Origin: Kluyvera ascorbata ATCC 33433
GTDB taxonomy: Bacteria > Pseudomonadota > Gammaproteobacteria > Enterobacterales > Enterobacteriaceae
Assembly (NCBI RefSeq): GCF_000735365.1
Contig: NZ_JMPL01000035.1
Location: 1-36,808 of the forward strand
Reading direction: 5' to 3'
Length of the DNA: 36,808 bases
Shown piece after piece: positions 9,701 through 17,890 of the stretch (positions are counted from its first letter, which is position 1; every line of letters begins with the position of its first letter). The notes under the pieces were generated by a model. It saw nothing but the letters and a program-made list of their open reading frames with translations. It had not been told where the DNA came from and made no database searches. The position numbers and the translations under genes are program-made.

Positions 9701-10027
9701 TCAGACGCCAACAGCGAAGAGGTGGCGCAGATCCTGTTAACCGCCGCACACCGTTGCTCGCTGGTGATTGATAACCCGGCACCGGAAGCGTTCCTTGTCG
9801 ATTTACAGCAAGGGATTCAGATTTTCGAGCTGCGTATCTACGCCGCCGAGATGGGTCACCGTATGCCGCTGCGCCATGAATTGCACCAGTTGATTCTGGC
9901 GGGCTTCCGCCAGCACGGTATCGATATGCCGTTCCCACCGTTCCAGATGCGTCTGGAGACCCTGGATGGGCGGAAAACGGGAAGAACGCTGACCTCCGCA
10001 GGTAAACGCCAGCCGGGAAGTCTTTAA
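6710..10027 (+). CDS. mscM: Miniconductance mechanosensitive channel MscM
   Basis: A 1105-residue inner-membrane channel (YjeP), close to the 1107 of E. coli. It opens under membrane tension to release solutes during osmotic downshock. It begins with a signal peptide (MRLIITLLMAWCLSQGAYA). A periplasmic region of about 460 residues follows, very rich in Gln, Leu and Glu and probably coiled coil. Next come multiple transmembrane helices and a C-terminal MscS-like core with GLGFGLQEIFANFISGLIIL, EKPIRIGDTVTI and the beta domain. The start is GTG at 6710, 19 bases after psd. Pairing with the phosphatidylethanolamine enzyme is conserved in enterobacteria. Confidence 0.95.
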   Translation: MRLIITLLMAWCLSQGAYAATAPNARQITQELEQAKAAKPAQPETVEALQNALTALEEQKGSLERAAQYQQVIDNFPKLSQTLRNQLNNLRDEPRQVPEGMSSDALNQEILQVSSQLLEKTRLAQQEQERARDIADSLNQLPQQQTDARRQLNDVERRIGTQAGNTPLAQAQNLNLQADSSKLKALVDELELAQLSANNRQELARMRSELAQKQSEQLDAYLQALRNQLNSQRQREAERALESTELLAENSENLPAGIVDQFKINRELSQALNQQAQRMDLVASQQRQAANQTLQVRQALNTLREQSQWLGSSNLLGEALRAQVARLPEMPKPQQLDTEMAQLRVHRLRYEDLLNKQPQLRQIRQADGQPLTSEENRILEAQLRTQRELLNSLLQGGDTLILELTKLKVSNSQLEDALKEVNEATHRYLFWTSDVRPIDFSWPLEIVQDLRRLISLDTFSQLGKASMMMLTSRQTLFPLFGALLLVGFSISSRKHFTRFLERSSARVGKVTQDHFWLTLRTVFWSILVASPLPVLWATLGYGLQEAWPFPLAVAVGDGVTATVPLLWVVMICAAFARTNGLFIVHFGWPQHRVARAMRYYLMSIGLIVPLIMALIMFDNLNDREFSASLGRLCFILICGALAMVTVSLKRAGIPLYLDKSGSGENRVNLLLWNLMIGAPLLAIFTAAVGYLATSQALLARLETSVAIWFLLLVIYHVIRRWMLIQRRRLAFDRAKHKRAEMLAHRARGEEEAHASSLEGSVEQEVSEVNLDTISEQSLRLVRSILMLIALVSVIILWSEIHSAFGFLENISLWDVTSTVQGVESIEPITLGAVLIAILVLIITTQLVRNLPALLELAILQHLDLTPGTGYAITTITKYLLLLIGGLVGFSMIGIEWSKLQWLVAALGVGLGFGLQEIFANFISGLIILFEKPIRIGDTVTIRDLTGSVTKINTRATTISDWDRKEIIVPNKAFITEQFINWSLSDSVTRVVLSIPAPSDANSEEVAQILLTAAHRCSLVIDNPAPEAFLVDLQQGIQIFELRIYAAEMGHRMPLRHELHQLILAGFRQHGIDMPFPPFQMRLETLDGRKTGRTLTSAGKRQPGSL

Positions 10028-10034
10028 TATCTGA

Positions 10035-10105
10035 GTAGCCCGGACGAGGTGCGCTAGCACCGACTCCGGGGAAATCCCGGCGTCACTACGTTCGGCCGGG
10101 CTACC
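10035..10105. repeat. REP/BIME palindromic element
   Basis: GTAGCCCGG near the start and CCGGGCTAC at the end are inverted copies of the same REP core, flanking GTGCGCTAGCACC and other GC-rich sequence. It sits between the convergent mscM and yjeM genes. The same core recurs at 16441-16476 and 23933-23979. Confidence 0.75.
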
Positions 10106-10111
10106 GCAGGT

Positions 10112-11614
10112 TTACTCTGCCACCAGTACCGGCTGACGGTTAACGCGGCGATGATAGTTTTCATAAATCGCCATCGCCAGCAGCGAGAAGAAGATCGGCC
10201 CGCCAATCATCCACATTGCACTGCTCCAGTCCCCTGCTTCAATCACCGGCTGAATAATGGTGAAAATATTGGCGAAGGTCACCACCAGCACAACCACGCT
10301 GGTTGCCAGCAGCGTTGAGACTTTGGTTTTGAAAATCACAAACGGACGTTCGAGATCCATTTTGGCCTTAAAGAACGGGAAGGCCAGCGCCAGGAACAGG
10401 TACGGCAAGGTCATCGACACATTCGCCATCAGCGTCAGTTTGTTGTAGAACGCCGACGCGGTATCACCACCAAATGACACCAGCAGGATGAACGCACTCA
10501 CCAGCAGGCACTGCATCCACATGGCGGTGGACGGCATACCGTTGGCATTCAGGCGGGTCATCGACGCAGGCCACAGCGCTTTTGGCGTACCTTGAATAAT
10601 CGCTTTCAGCGGCGAGTAGCTCAGAGTGAAGAATGCCCCGGTGTAGGCAAGGAACATCGACAGGCCGGTGATACGCGCAAACCACACGCCCACGGTCGCC
10701 GACGCTTCCGGCGACAGGTGCATGGCGTTGCCGAGCGTTGAGCCCAGGCTGGTCATCAGCACGTAGGTAATGTTGCCGAGGTTCACCGAACGGTCGCTCA
10801 GGATCTGCTGCCAGTTGGTGCTCACACCCCACAGGAAGATCGCCAGCGAATAACCGATAGAGATAACAATCGCCGCAAAAACAATTCCTTTAGCGAAGTT
10901 CTTTTCTGGTTTATCGGTTTTATCCACCAGGCCACCGACGGCTTCAATTCCGCCATAGGCGAAAATAGCAAATACCACAAACGATAATACCGCCAGACCG
11001 GATTGATAACCTGGGTTTGGCGAAGTAGTGAAATTAAGTGGTTGTGCAAAGTGGCCGCCATTTAATAACAAAATAGCAATACTCACTAACAATAAAACTA
11101 AATTCAGACACATTACCGAAATACCGCCAACCGCGGTAATGCGGGCGATTTTATTAATCCCCTTAGAGGCCACCGTGGTAACCAGCACCATCCAGACAAC
11201 GGCCAGCAGACCCACAACCTGCGTCGATTGCAGCCCCGCCACGCCCCAGTGCTGCGTCATGTCAGAGCCAAACAGGAAGGTAGAGAACGGCACCCACACC
11301 TTGGCGGAGGTACTCACCATCCAGACCACATAAGAGGAGAACCACATAAAGGTGCCGATAAACGCATAACGTGGGCCCACGCTATTATTCATCCAGGAAT
11401 AGATCCCGCCTTCTTCTTTACGATACGCCGAACCCATTTCAGCCATCATTAAGGCGAATGGGATAAAGAATAAAAGCGCGGAAAATATATACCAGGTTAT
11501 CGCACTATAGCCCATCAGATAAAAAGCAGAAGGGCTATTAGCAAAGCCAAATACTGACGTAAATATCATAAGGATGAGTCCTATCAGGCTCATCTTTTTA
11601 ATTGATTGGGTCAT
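10112..11614 (-). CDS. yjeM: APC-superfamily amino acid/amine transporter YjeM
   Basis: A 500-residue, highly hydrophobic inner-membrane protein with about 12-13 predicted transmembrane segments. It matches E. coli YjeM (500 aa) along its length, including MSLIGLILMIFTSVFGFANS and YRKEEGGIYSWMNNSVGPR. The family belongs to glutamate/GABA antiporter-like APC transporters, but the substrate of YjeM is not established. AAGGGATGG precedes the ATG at 11614 by 6 bases. It is convergent with mscM across a REP element and transcribed alone. Confidence 0.92.
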   Translation of the reverse strand: MTQSIKKMSLIGLILMIFTSVFGFANSPSAFYLMGYSAITWYIFSALLFFIPFALMMAEMGSAYRKEEGGIYSWMNNSVGPRYAFIGTFMWFSSYVVWMVSTSAKVWVPFSTFLFGSDMTQHWGVAGLQSTQVVGLLAVVWMVLVTTVASKGINKIARITAVGGISVMCLNLVLLLVSIAILLLNGGHFAQPLNFTTSPNPGYQSGLAVLSFVVFAIFAYGGIEAVGGLVDKTDKPEKNFAKGIVFAAIVISIGYSLAIFLWGVSTNWQQILSDRSVNLGNITYVLMTSLGSTLGNAMHLSPEASATVGVWFARITGLSMFLAYTGAFFTLSYSPLKAIIQGTPKALWPASMTRLNANGMPSTAMWMQCLLVSAFILLVSFGGDTASAFYNKLTLMANVSMTLPYLFLALAFPFFKAKMDLERPFVIFKTKVSTLLATSVVVLVVTFANIFTIIQPVIEAGDWSSAMWMIGGPIFFSLLAMAIYENYHRRVNRQPVLVAE

Positions 11615-11785
11615 ATGACCATCCCTTATTTTAGAACATTTTTTTTACACATCGACAGGGCACCGCGCGGCATACTTGCGAGAGCAAGGCAACGGAAAAT
11701 CGACGCGAGAAATTGCTGGCTGGATGATAGCAAATAACCAGACGAATCTTGTGACCTTAAGAGGGAATTTGAAAATATATGACTA

Positions 11786-11810
11786 AAAATGGCGCATAAA
11801 GCGCCATTTT
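11786..11810 (-). terminator. Intrinsic terminator after epmA
   Basis: AAAATGGCGC and GCGCCATTTT form a 10-bp stem around a 5-base loop, followed on the minus strand by TTTTTAG. It lies 19 bases past the epmA stop. Confidence 0.8.
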
Positions 11811-11828
11811 ATCTTAACGAAGAGAGGG

Positions 11829-12806
11829 TTACGCGCGATCTACGCTGAAAGCCAGCACCTCGGACAAGGTTTCCGCCCCCAGCGCCAGCATGATCAGACG
11901 GTCAACGCCCAACGCCACGCCGGAACAGTCCGGCAGGCCAGCGGCCAGCGCGTCCAGCAGGTTTTGATCGATAGGCTGCTGCGGCAGGCCACGCGCCGCA
12001 CGTTTACGGTTATCCTGTTCGAAACGCTGCTGCTGTTCGCGAGCATCGGTCAGCTCGTGGAAACCGTTCGCCAGTTCAATTCCCTTAAAGTAAACCTCAA
12101 AGCGTTCAGCCACGCGGTGGTCTTCAGCGCTAATCTGCGCCAGCGACGCCTGGCTTGCCGGGAAGTGATAAACAAACGTCGGGCGATCTTTACCGATGTG
12201 CGGCTCTACGCCAAAGGCAAACAACAGCTGCAGCAGCGTATCCCTATCTTCTTCGGTATCAGCCACGTTGCTCAAATCGAGCTTCGCCGCCGCTTCACGC
12301 AGCTGCGTTTTGTCCGCCGACAGCGGGTCAATTTCCAGATGGCGCTGGAAAGCCTGCTGGTAGGAGAGGCTTTCTGCCGGCTGGGTTTCCAGTACCTGCT
12401 GTAGCAGATCGTCCACCTCGTTAATGAGGCGATACATATCGAAGTGCGGGCGATACCACTCCAGCATGGTGAATTCCGGGTTATGGTGGCGGCCCATCTC
12501 TTCGTTGCGGAAGCTACGGCAAAGCTGGAACACCGGGCCACAACCAGCCGCCAGCAGGCGCTTCATGTGGTATTCCGGGCTGGTCATCAAATACAGGTTC
12601 ATTCCGTCGGAATGTCCTGGGCCAACAAAGCGAGTCTCAAACGGAACCAAATGTACGTCAGTCACCGTTGCCTGGCTCATACAAGGCGTCTCCACCTCCA
12701 GTACTCCACGGTCAGCAAAGAAACGACGAATTTCCGCCATCAGTGCCGCGCGCTTTAACAGGTTAGGGATGGATGCGCTCGGCTGCCAGGTTGCCGTCTC
12801 GCTCAT
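11829..12806 (-). CDS. epmA: Elongation factor P (R)-beta-lysine ligase EpmA
   Basis: A 325-residue class II lysyl-tRNA-synthetase paralog without a tRNA-binding domain (old names PoxA, GenX, YjeA). It activates (R)-beta-lysine made by EpmB and attaches it to Lys34 of EF-P. Class II motifs are visible: [13 protein letters not shown] (motif 2) and [18 protein letters not shown] (motif 3). The ATG at 12806 gives [10 protein letters not shown] as in E. coli; GGAG lies 8 bases upstream, and the 18 extra in-frame codons upstream are rejected. It is divergent from frdA across 311 bases. efp and epmB, its partners, are at 17.3-19.0 kb. Confidence 0.95.
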   Translation of the reverse strand: MSETATWQPSASIPNLLKRAALMAEIRRFFADRGVLEVETPCMSQATVTDVHLVPFETRFVGPGHSDGMNLYLMTSPEYHMKRLLAAGCGPVFQLCRSFRNEEMGRHHNPEFTMLEWYRPHFDMYRLINEVDDLLQQVLETQPAESLSYQQAFQRHLEIDPLSADKTQLREAAAKLDLSNVADTEEDRDTLLQLLFAFGVEPHIGKDRPTFVYHFPASQASLAQISAEDHRVAERFEVYFKGIELANGFHELTDAREQQQRFEQDNRKRAARGLPQQPIDQNLLDALAAGLPDCSGVALGVDRLIMLALGAETLSEVLAFSVDRA

Positions 12807-12976
12807 GTTTTTTTCTCCGATTTCAGACAAGGGCACGAAGTCTACCCGCAAGTGATACACGACACAAATATTGCTCAGTAATTTCCAGAATAGCCGGAGA
12901 GAAGATTTCTCTAATTAATTCCACAACGTAATTCATCAGCTACAGTGATAAATAAACCGCACATAACAACAAAAAA

Positions 12977-13018
12977 ATCGAACACATCAAATTTCCCCCA
13001 CAACCCTACGGGTATACT
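12977..13018 (+). promoter_or_regulatory. FNR-type promoter of frdABCD
   Basis: ATCGA-ACAC-ATCAA (12977-12990) fits the FNR site TTGAT-N4-ATCAA with a perfect right half and a weak left half. The -10 TATACT is at 13013-13018, so the FNR site is centred about 41.5 bases before the expected start point near 13025, a class II activator position. The arrangement mirrors the E. coli frd promoter. The rest of the 311-base epmA-frdA gap holds the divergent epmA promoter region, in which I could not pick clear hexamers. Confidence 0.75.
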
Positions 13019-13117
13019 GCTTTACCCATAAAGGAGCAGTGGAAACGTTTTTGCGCAGGCCACGTGATATCCCCCGACGCAGCCTGTTGTGAAATAACAA
13101 AAATCTGGAGGAATGTC

Positions 13118-14908
13118 GTGCAAACCTTTCAAGCCGATCTAGCCATCATTGGCGCAGGCGGAGCCGGATTACGTGCTGCTATCGCAGCCGCCCAGGCCAA
13201 CCCAAAAGCCAAAATCGCATTGATCTCAAAAGTTTATCCTATGCGCAGCCACACGGTGGCCGCAGAAGGTGGCTCCGCCGCCGTCGCACAGGACCATGAT
13301 AGCTTCGAATACCATTTTCACGACACCGTCGCCGGCGGCGACTGGCTTTGCGAGCAGGATGTCGTCGATTACTTCGTCCATCATTGCCCAACCGAAATGA
13401 CCCAGCTCGAACAGTGGGGCTGTCCGTGGAGCCGTCGGCCAGACGGTAGCGTCAACGTTCGCCGCTTCGGCGGTATGAAGATTGAACGCACCTGGTTTGC
13501 CGCCGATAAAACCGGCTTCCACATGCTGCATACCCTGTTCCAGACCTCCCTTCAGTTCCCACAAATTCAACGCTTTGACGAACACTTCGTCCTCGACATT
13601 CTGGTCGATGACGGTCAGGCCCGTGGCCTGGTGGCGATGAACATGATGGAAGGCTCGCTGGTGCAAATCCGCGCCAATGCGGTAGTGATGGCTACCGGCG
13701 GCGCAGGCCGCGTCTATCGCTACAACACCAACGGCGGCATCGTCACCGGCGACGGCATGGGCATGGCGCTGAGCCACGGCGTTCCATTACGCGACATGGA
13801 ATTTGTTCAGTATCACCCAACCGGTCTGCCGGGTTCGGGCATCCTGATGACCGAAGGCTGCCGCGGTGAAGGCGGCATTCTGGTCAACAAAAACGGCTAT
13901 CGCTATCTGCAGGATTACGGCATGGGCCCGGAAACCCCGCTCGGCGAACCGAAAAACAAATACATGGAGCTGGGTCCACGCGACAAAGTCTCCCAGGCCT
14001 TCTGGCACGAATGGCGCAAAGGCAATACTGTGCCAACGCCGCGCGGCGACGTGGTCTACCTCGACCTGCGCCACCTCGGCGAGAAAAAACTGCTGGAACG
14101 TCTACCGTTTATCTGCGAACTGGCGAAAGCCTACGTGGGCGTCGACCCGGTGAAAGAGCCGATTCCGGTCCGTCCAACCGCACACTACACCATGGGCGGT
14201 ATTGAAACCGATCAGCAGTGTGAAACCCGTATTCAAGGTCTGTTTGCCGTCGGTGAATGTTCTTCCGTCGGTCTGCACGGTGCCAACCGTCTGGGCTCCA
14301 ACTCGCTGGCAGAACTGGTGGTGTTTGGCCGCATGGCCGGTGAACAGGCGATGGCTCGCGCGGCAACCGCCGGTGAAGCCAACGGCAGCGCGCTGGACGC
14401 GCAGGTCAGCGATATCGAAAACCGCCTGAAAGCGCTGGTCAATCAGGAAGGTAACGAAAACTGGTCGAAGATCCGCGACGAAATGGGTCTGTCGATGGAA
14501 GAAGGCTGCGGCATTTACCGTACGCCGGAGCTGATGCAGAAAACCATCGATAAGCTGGCTGAACTCCAGGAGCGCTTCAAACGCGTACGCGTGACCGATA
14601 CCTCCAGCGTCTTCAACACCGACCTGCTGTATACCATCGAGCTGGGCCATGGCCTGAACGTTGCCGAATGTATGGCGCATTCCGCCATGGCGCGTAAAGA
14701 GTCCCGCGGCGCGCACCAGCGTCTGGACGAAGGCTGCACCGAACGTGACGACGTCAATTTCCTCAAGCACACCCTCGCCTTCCGCGACGCCGACGGCACA
14801 ACTCGCCTCGACTACAGCGATGTGAAGATAACGACCCTGCCACCGGCAAAACGCGTCTACGGCGCGGAAGCCGAAGCGGCCGAGAAGAAGGAGACGGCGA
14901 ATGGCTGA
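13118..14908 (+). CDS. frdA: Fumarate reductase flavoprotein subunit FrdA (GTG start)
   Basis: A 596-residue catalytic subunit that reduces fumarate to succinate on the cytoplasmic face of the inner membrane during anaerobic respiration. It has the N-terminal FAD-binding motif [12 protein letters not shown]. The covalent-FAD histidine is His45 counting Met1, in [14 protein letters not shown]. Substrate-site segments [11 protein letters not shown] and [13 protein letters not shown] are also present. The start is GTG at 13118 with GGAGG 6 bases upstream, giving [12 protein letters not shown]; 18 extra codons upstream are rejected as leader sequence. frdB starts 8 bases inside its 3' end. Confidence 0.97.
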   Translation: MQTFQADLAIIGAGGAGLRAAIAAAQANPKAKIALISKVYPMRSHTVAAEGGSAAVAQDHDSFEYHFHDTVAGGDWLCEQDVVDYFVHHCPTEMTQLEQWGCPWSRRPDGSVNVRRFGGMKIERTWFAADKTGFHMLHTLFQTSLQFPQIQRFDEHFVLDILVDDGQARGLVAMNMMEGSLVQIRANAVVMATGGAGRVYRYNTNGGIVTGDGMGMALSHGVPLRDMEFVQYHPTGLPGSGILMTEGCRGEGGILVNKNGYRYLQDYGMGPETPLGEPKNKYMELGPRDKVSQAFWHEWRKGNTVPTPRGDVVYLDLRHLGEKKLLERLPFICELAKAYVGVDPVKEPIPVRPTAHYTMGGIETDQQCETRIQGLFAVGECSSVGLHGANRLGSNSLAELVVFGRMAGEQAMARAATAGEANGSALDAQVSDIENRLKALVNQEGNENWSKIRDEMGLSMEEGCGIYRTPELMQKTIDKLAELQERFKRVRVTDTSSVFNTDLLYTIELGHGLNVAECMAHSAMARKESRGAHQRLDEGCTERDDVNFLKHTLAFRDADGTTRLDYSDVKITTLPPAKRVYGAEAEAAEKKETANG

Positions 14909-15635
14909 GATGCAGAATTTAAAAATTGAGATTGTGCGCTACAACCCGGAAGTGGACAGCGCACCGCACAGCGCCTTCTATGAAGTGCCTTACGATGAGC
15001 AGACCTCGCTGCTCGATGCCCTGGGCTACATCAAAGATAACCTCGCGCCGGACCTGAGCTATCGCTGGTCCTGCCGTATGGCTATCTGCGGCTCCTGCGG
15101 CATGATGGTCAACAAGGTGCCGAAGCTCGCCTGTAAAACCTTCCTGCGCGAACACACCAAAGGAATCAAGGTCGAGGCGCTGGCAAACTTCCCTATCGAG
15201 CGCGATCTGGTGGTCGACATGACCCACTTTATCGAAAGTCTGGAAGCGATTAAGCCGTACATCATCGGCAACCCACGCACGCCGGATCAGGGGCCAAACA
15301 CCCAGACCCCGGCGCAGATGGCGAAGTACCACCAGTTCTCAGGCTGCATCAACTGCGGTCTGTGTTATGCCGCCTGCCCGCAGTTTGGCCTGAACCCAGA
15401 GTTCATTGGCCCGGCGGCGATTACCCTGGCGCATCGCTACAACGAAGACAGCCGCGACCACGGTAAGAAAGAACGCATGGCGCAGCTAAACGGCCAGAAC
15501 GGCGTCTGGACCTGTACGTTTGTTGGCTACTGTTCCGAAGTGTGTCCGAAACACGTCGACCCGGCAGCCGCTATTCAGCAGGGCAAAGTGGAAAGCTCGA
15601 AAGACTTTCTTATTGCCACCCTGAAACCACGCTAA
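14901..15635 (+). CDS. frdB: Fumarate reductase iron-sulfur subunit FrdB
   Basis: A 244-residue electron-transfer subunit carrying three clusters between menaquinol at FrdCD and FAD in FrdA. The [2Fe-2S] ligands are Cys58, Cys63, Cys66 and Cys78. The [4Fe-4S]/[3Fe-4S] ligands are Cys149, Cys152, Cys155 and Cys159, then Cys205, Cys211 and Cys215. All expected cysteines are present, so it should be functional. Translation is coupled to frdA by the 8-base overlap, and frdC follows after 10 bases. Confidence 0.97.
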   Translation: MAEMQNLKIEIVRYNPEVDSAPHSAFYEVPYDEQTSLLDALGYIKDNLAPDLSYRWSCRMAICGSCGMMVNKVPKLACKTFLREHTKGIKVEALANFPIERDLVVDMTHFIESLEAIKPYIIGNPRTPDQGPNTQTPAQMAKYHQFSGCINCGLCYAACPQFGLNPEFIGPAAITLAHRYNEDSRDHGKKERMAQLNGQNGVWTCTFVGYCSEVCPKHVDPAAAIQQGKVESSKDFLIATLKPR

Positions 15636-15645
15636 GGAGTGCATG

Positions 15646-16041
15646 ATGACGACTAAACGCAAACCCTATGTACGGCCGATGCCGTCCACCTGGTGGAAAA
15701 ATCTGCCGTTTTATCGCTTCTATATGCTGCGTGAAGGGACGGCGGTACCGACGGTGTGGTTCAGCATCGTGCTGATTTACGGCCTGTTTGCGCTGAAGCA
15801 CGGCGCGGAAAGCTGGGTGGGCTACGTCGGTTTCCTGCAAAACCCGGTGGTGGTGGTGCTGAACCTGATTACCCTGGTCGCCGCACTGCTGCATACCAAA
15901 ACCTGGTTTGAGCTGGCGCCGAAGGCTGCCAACATCATCGTTAAAAGCGAAAAAATGGGGCCAGAGCCGATTATCAAAGGGCTTTGGGTGGTTACTGCGC
16001 TCGTCAGCGTGGTGATTTTGCTTGTCGCGTTGTTCTGGTAA
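15646..16041 (+). CDS. frdC: Fumarate reductase membrane anchor subunit FrdC
   Basis: A 131-residue protein with three predicted transmembrane helices that anchors FrdAB and helps form the menaquinol sites. The sequence [20 protein letters not shown] and the later [17 protein letters not shown] match E. coli FrdC. Two ATGs stand in tandem (15643, 15646). I chose the second because AGGAG then lies 6 bases away and the length equals that of E. coli. Confidence 0.95.
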   Translation: MTTKRKPYVRPMPSTWWKNLPFYRFYMLREGTAVPTVWFSIVLIYGLFALKHGAESWVGYVGFLQNPVVVVLNLITLVAALLHTKTWFELAPKAANIIVKSEKMGPEPIIKGLWVVTALVSVVILLVALFW

Positions 16042-16051
16042 GGAGACTGGT

Positions 16052-16411
16052 ATGATTAACCCGAACCCAAAACGTTCCGATGAACCGGTATTCTGGGGTC
16101 TGTTTGGCGCAGGCGGGATGTGGGGCGCGATTATTGCGCCGGTCATCGTGCTGCTGGTTGGCGTGTTGCTGCCGTTAGGCCTGGCACCGGCCGATGCTTT
16201 CAGCTACGAACGCGTGCTGGGCTTTGCCCACAGCCTGATTGGCCGCGCGTTTATCTTCCTGATGATCGTACTGCCGCTGTGGTGCGGTTTACACCGTATT
16301 CATCACGCAATGCATGATCTGAAAATCCACGTCCCGAACGGGAAGTGGGTGTTCTACGGTCTGGCAGCGATTCTGACGGTGGTAACGCTGGTCGGCGTGC
16401 TGTTTATTTAA
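16052..16411 (+). CDS. frdD: Fumarate reductase membrane anchor subunit FrdD
   Basis: A 119-residue partner of FrdC with three predicted transmembrane helices. It keeps the E. coli-like start [20 protein letters not shown] and the [15 protein letters not shown] loop. AAGGAGA precedes the ATG at 16052 by 6 bases. It is the last gene of frdABCD; in E. coli ampC follows immediately, but here a REP element and gdx do. Confidence 0.95.
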   Translation: MINPNPKRSDEPVFWGLFGAGGMWGAIIAPVIVLLVGVLLPLGLAPADAFSYERVLGFAHSLIGRAFIFLMIVLPLWCGLHRIHHAMHDLKIHVPNGKWVFYGLAAILTVVTLVGVLFI

Positions 16412-16440
16412 CGTCGTGCCGCTTCCCAGCGGCGCTACGC

Positions 16441-16476
16441 TTGGCCGGGCTACGACATCATACGTAGCCCGGCCAA
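16441..16476. repeat. REP palindrome between frdD and gdx
   Basis: TTGGCCGGGCTACG and CGTAGCCCGGCCAA are perfect 14-base inverted repeats separated by 8 bases, containing the same GTAGCCCGG core as the other REP copies. Related GC-rich flanks extend to about 16420 and 16490. It occupies the place of ampC-blc in the E. coli order and probably also protects or ends the frd transcript. Confidence 0.75.
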
Positions 16477-16495
16477 GGCGTTTAGGCCAGCGCCA

Positions 16496-16813
16496 TTAAT
16501 GCGCGCTCATCTTTAAGCCAATAATCCCCATCACAATCAGCACCAGGCTGGCGATGCGCATCGGGCTTGCCGACTCACCCAGCAGCAGAATACCGGTAAT
16601 CGCCGCGCCTACCGCGCCAATCCCCGTCCATACCGCATAGGCCGTTCCCACCGGCAGGCTTTTCATTGCCCACGACAGCAGCGCCATGCTGGCAATCATC
16701 GCCACAATGGTAATCACGCTCGGCACCAGGCGGCTAAAACCGTGAGTGTATTTCAGACCAACGGCCCAGACGACTTCCAACAGACCAGCAACAAAGAGAA
16801 TTAACCAGGACAT
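16496..16813 (-). CDS. gdx: Guanidinium exporter Gdx (SMR family)
   Basis: A 105-residue, four-helix small multidrug resistance protein (old name SugE) that exports guanidinium in exchange for protons as an antiparallel dimer. The conserved membrane glutamate lies in [16 protein letters not shown], and [14 protein letters not shown] is the SMR signature. The ATG at 16813 gives [15 protein letters not shown], with GGAG 5 bases upstream. Two ACGR-loop hairpins in its leader form a guanidine-II riboswitch, which independently supports guanidine as the substrate. Confidence 0.93.
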   Translation of the reverse strand: MSWLILFVAGLLEVVWAVGLKYTHGFSRLVPSVITIVAMIASMALLSWAMKSLPVGTAYAVWTGIGAVGAAITGILLLGESASPMRIASLVLIVMGIIGLKMSAH

Positions 16814-16831
16814 AGCAGGCTCCATAATGAT

Positions 16832-16872
16832 GGGGCCGTCCCCGGGTGAGATACGCCTACGGGTCGTCCCGC
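16832..16872 (-). promoter_or_regulatory. Guanidine-II (mini-ykkC) riboswitch in the gdx leader
   Basis: On the minus strand the leader holds two short hairpins with ACGR tetraloops. The first is CGGG-ACGA-CCCG (16860-16871); the second is GGGG-ACGG-CCCC (16832-16843). The linker between them is 16 bases. Paired ACGR hairpins define the guanidine-II class, in which guanidine binding holds the loops together and frees the ribosome-binding site. The gdx GGAG lies 11 bases after the second stem, consistent with translational control. Confidence 0.9.
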
Positions 16873-16899
16873 AAGGTGTTGGAAGGTGTAACAGAGGGA

Positions 16900-16928
16900 A
16901 GTATAAGCGTTGAAAAACGACGGTACAA
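16900..16928 (-). promoter_or_regulatory. Sigma-70 promoter of gdx
   Basis: On the minus strand TTGTAC (16923-16928), a 17-base spacer and TATACT (16900-16905). The start point near 16893 would leave about 20 bases before the first riboswitch hairpin. Confidence 0.6.
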
Positions 16929-16954
16929 CCGTGCGTCGTACCGTCAGACTCGAT

Positions 16955-17101
16955 TTATTGCTGCGCTTTGGTTGCTGCCCCAGAAATTGCGCTACCACCG
17001 TCGGAAATATCCTCACCGATACCCCGCGTCGTGTTACAGGCCGTCAGTGCAGAGGAGAGAACCAGAACCGTAAAAAATGCTGCGATCGCTTTTTTCACCA
17101 T
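16955..17101 (-). CDS. ecnB: Entericidin B lipoprotein
   Basis: A 48-residue small lipoprotein. The start [17 protein letters not shown] is a signal peptide, LTAC is the lipobox with Cys22 as the lipidated residue, and [19 protein letters not shown] is the entericidin signature. AAGGATG precedes the ATG at 17101. In E. coli EcnB is a sigma-S-dependent bacteriolytic lipoprotein paired with the antidote EcnA. No ecnA is found in the gap to efp, where E. coli has it. Confidence 0.92.
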   Translation of the reverse strand: MVKKAIAAFFTVLVLSSALTACNTTRGIGEDISDGGSAISGAATKAQQ

Positions 17102-17142
17102 AATGTCATCCTTAAGAGCCAGTTATCGTTATCTTGCTTCAT

Positions 17143-17150
17143 AAGCATAG
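17143..17150 (-). promoter_or_regulatory. Sigma-S-like -10 element of ecnB
   Basis: CTATGCTT on the minus strand resembles the sigma-S extended -10 CTAYACTT (seven of eight). It lies about 45 bases before the ecnB start. Stationary-phase, sigma-S-dependent expression of ecnB is known in E. coli; use of this site is inferred. Confidence 0.5.
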
Positions 17151-17243
17151 ACAACTTCACTCAGGATGTTGGATATCAGCGTTTTTTTTCGGAAGAAGAC
17201 GAAGCGGGAAAAACAGAAGATTGGAACGGACGGGGTAAAGGCT

Positions 17244-17265
17244 GGCGCAGCATCGCTGCTGCGCC
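17244..17265 (-). terminator. Hairpin after efp
   Basis: GGCGCAGCA and TGCTGCGCC form a perfect 9-bp GC-rich stem with loop GCGA (minus strand), starting 19 bases past the efp stop. The following U-run is poor (CCTTT), so terminator function is likely but not certain. Confidence 0.5.
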
Positions 17266-17283
17266 GGGCGATCAAAGCATGAA

Positions 17284-17850
17284 TTACTTCACGCGAGATA
17301 CGTATTCGCCGGAGCGGGTATCGACTTTGATCACTTCGCCAATCTGGACGAACAGTGGAACTTTAACCACTGCGCCAGTGGACAGGGTAGCTGGTTTGCC
17401 GCCAGTACCTGCGGTATCACCTTTCAGGCCTGGATCGGTTTCAATGATTTCCAGTTCAACGAAGTTCGGTGGGGTCACGGCGATAGGCTGACCGTTCCAC
17501 AGGGTCACGATGCATTCAGCCTGATCCAGCAGCCATTTAGCGTTGTCGCCAACCGCTTTCTCATCGGCAGCCAGCTGCTCGAAGGTTTCGTTGTTCATGA
17601 AGTGCCAGAATTCACCGTCGGTGTACAGGAAGGTGAGGTTCATGTCGGCAACGTCTGCGCCTTCAGCGGAGTCGGTAGACTTGAAGGTTTTCTCTACGCG
17701 AGTACCGGTCAGCAGGCGGCGCAGCTTAACGCGTGCGAATGCCTGACCTTTACCCGGTTTAACGAATTCACTGGCTTCAACCGCGTACGGTTCGCCGTCC
17801 ATCATGATTTTAAGACCAGCACGAAAATCGTTGCTATAGTAAGTCGCCAT
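17284..17850 (-). CDS. efp: Translation elongation factor P
   Basis: A 188-residue, three-domain tRNA-mimic protein that rescues ribosomes stalled at polyproline stretches. Lys34, the residue beta-lysylated by EpmA, is in [16 protein letters not shown]. The KOW-like N-domain, middle OB domain and C-terminal OB domain ending GEYVSRVK are all present at the usual length. The ATG at 17850 gives [14 protein letters not shown] as in E. coli; a longer in-frame extension into the epmB region is rejected. It is divergent from epmB across 40 bases. Confidence 0.97.
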   Translation of the reverse strand: MATYYSNDFRAGLKIMMDGEPYAVEASEFVKPGKGQAFARVKLRRLLTGTRVEKTFKSTDSAEGADVADMNLTFLYTDGEFWHFMNNETFEQLAADEKAVGDNAKWLLDQAECIVTLWNGQPIAVTPPNFVELEIIETDPGLKGDTAGTGGKPATLSTGAVVKVPLFVQIGEVIKVDTRSGEYVSRVK

Positions 17851-17890
17851 AAGGCCCTCTGAAATTGTTAAATGGTAGCTAAGCCACAAA

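Noticed and set aside
10035-10105. Intrinsic terminator for mscM or yjeM
   Set aside because: The palindrome is a REP core without a U-run on either strand and recurs elsewhere in the window.
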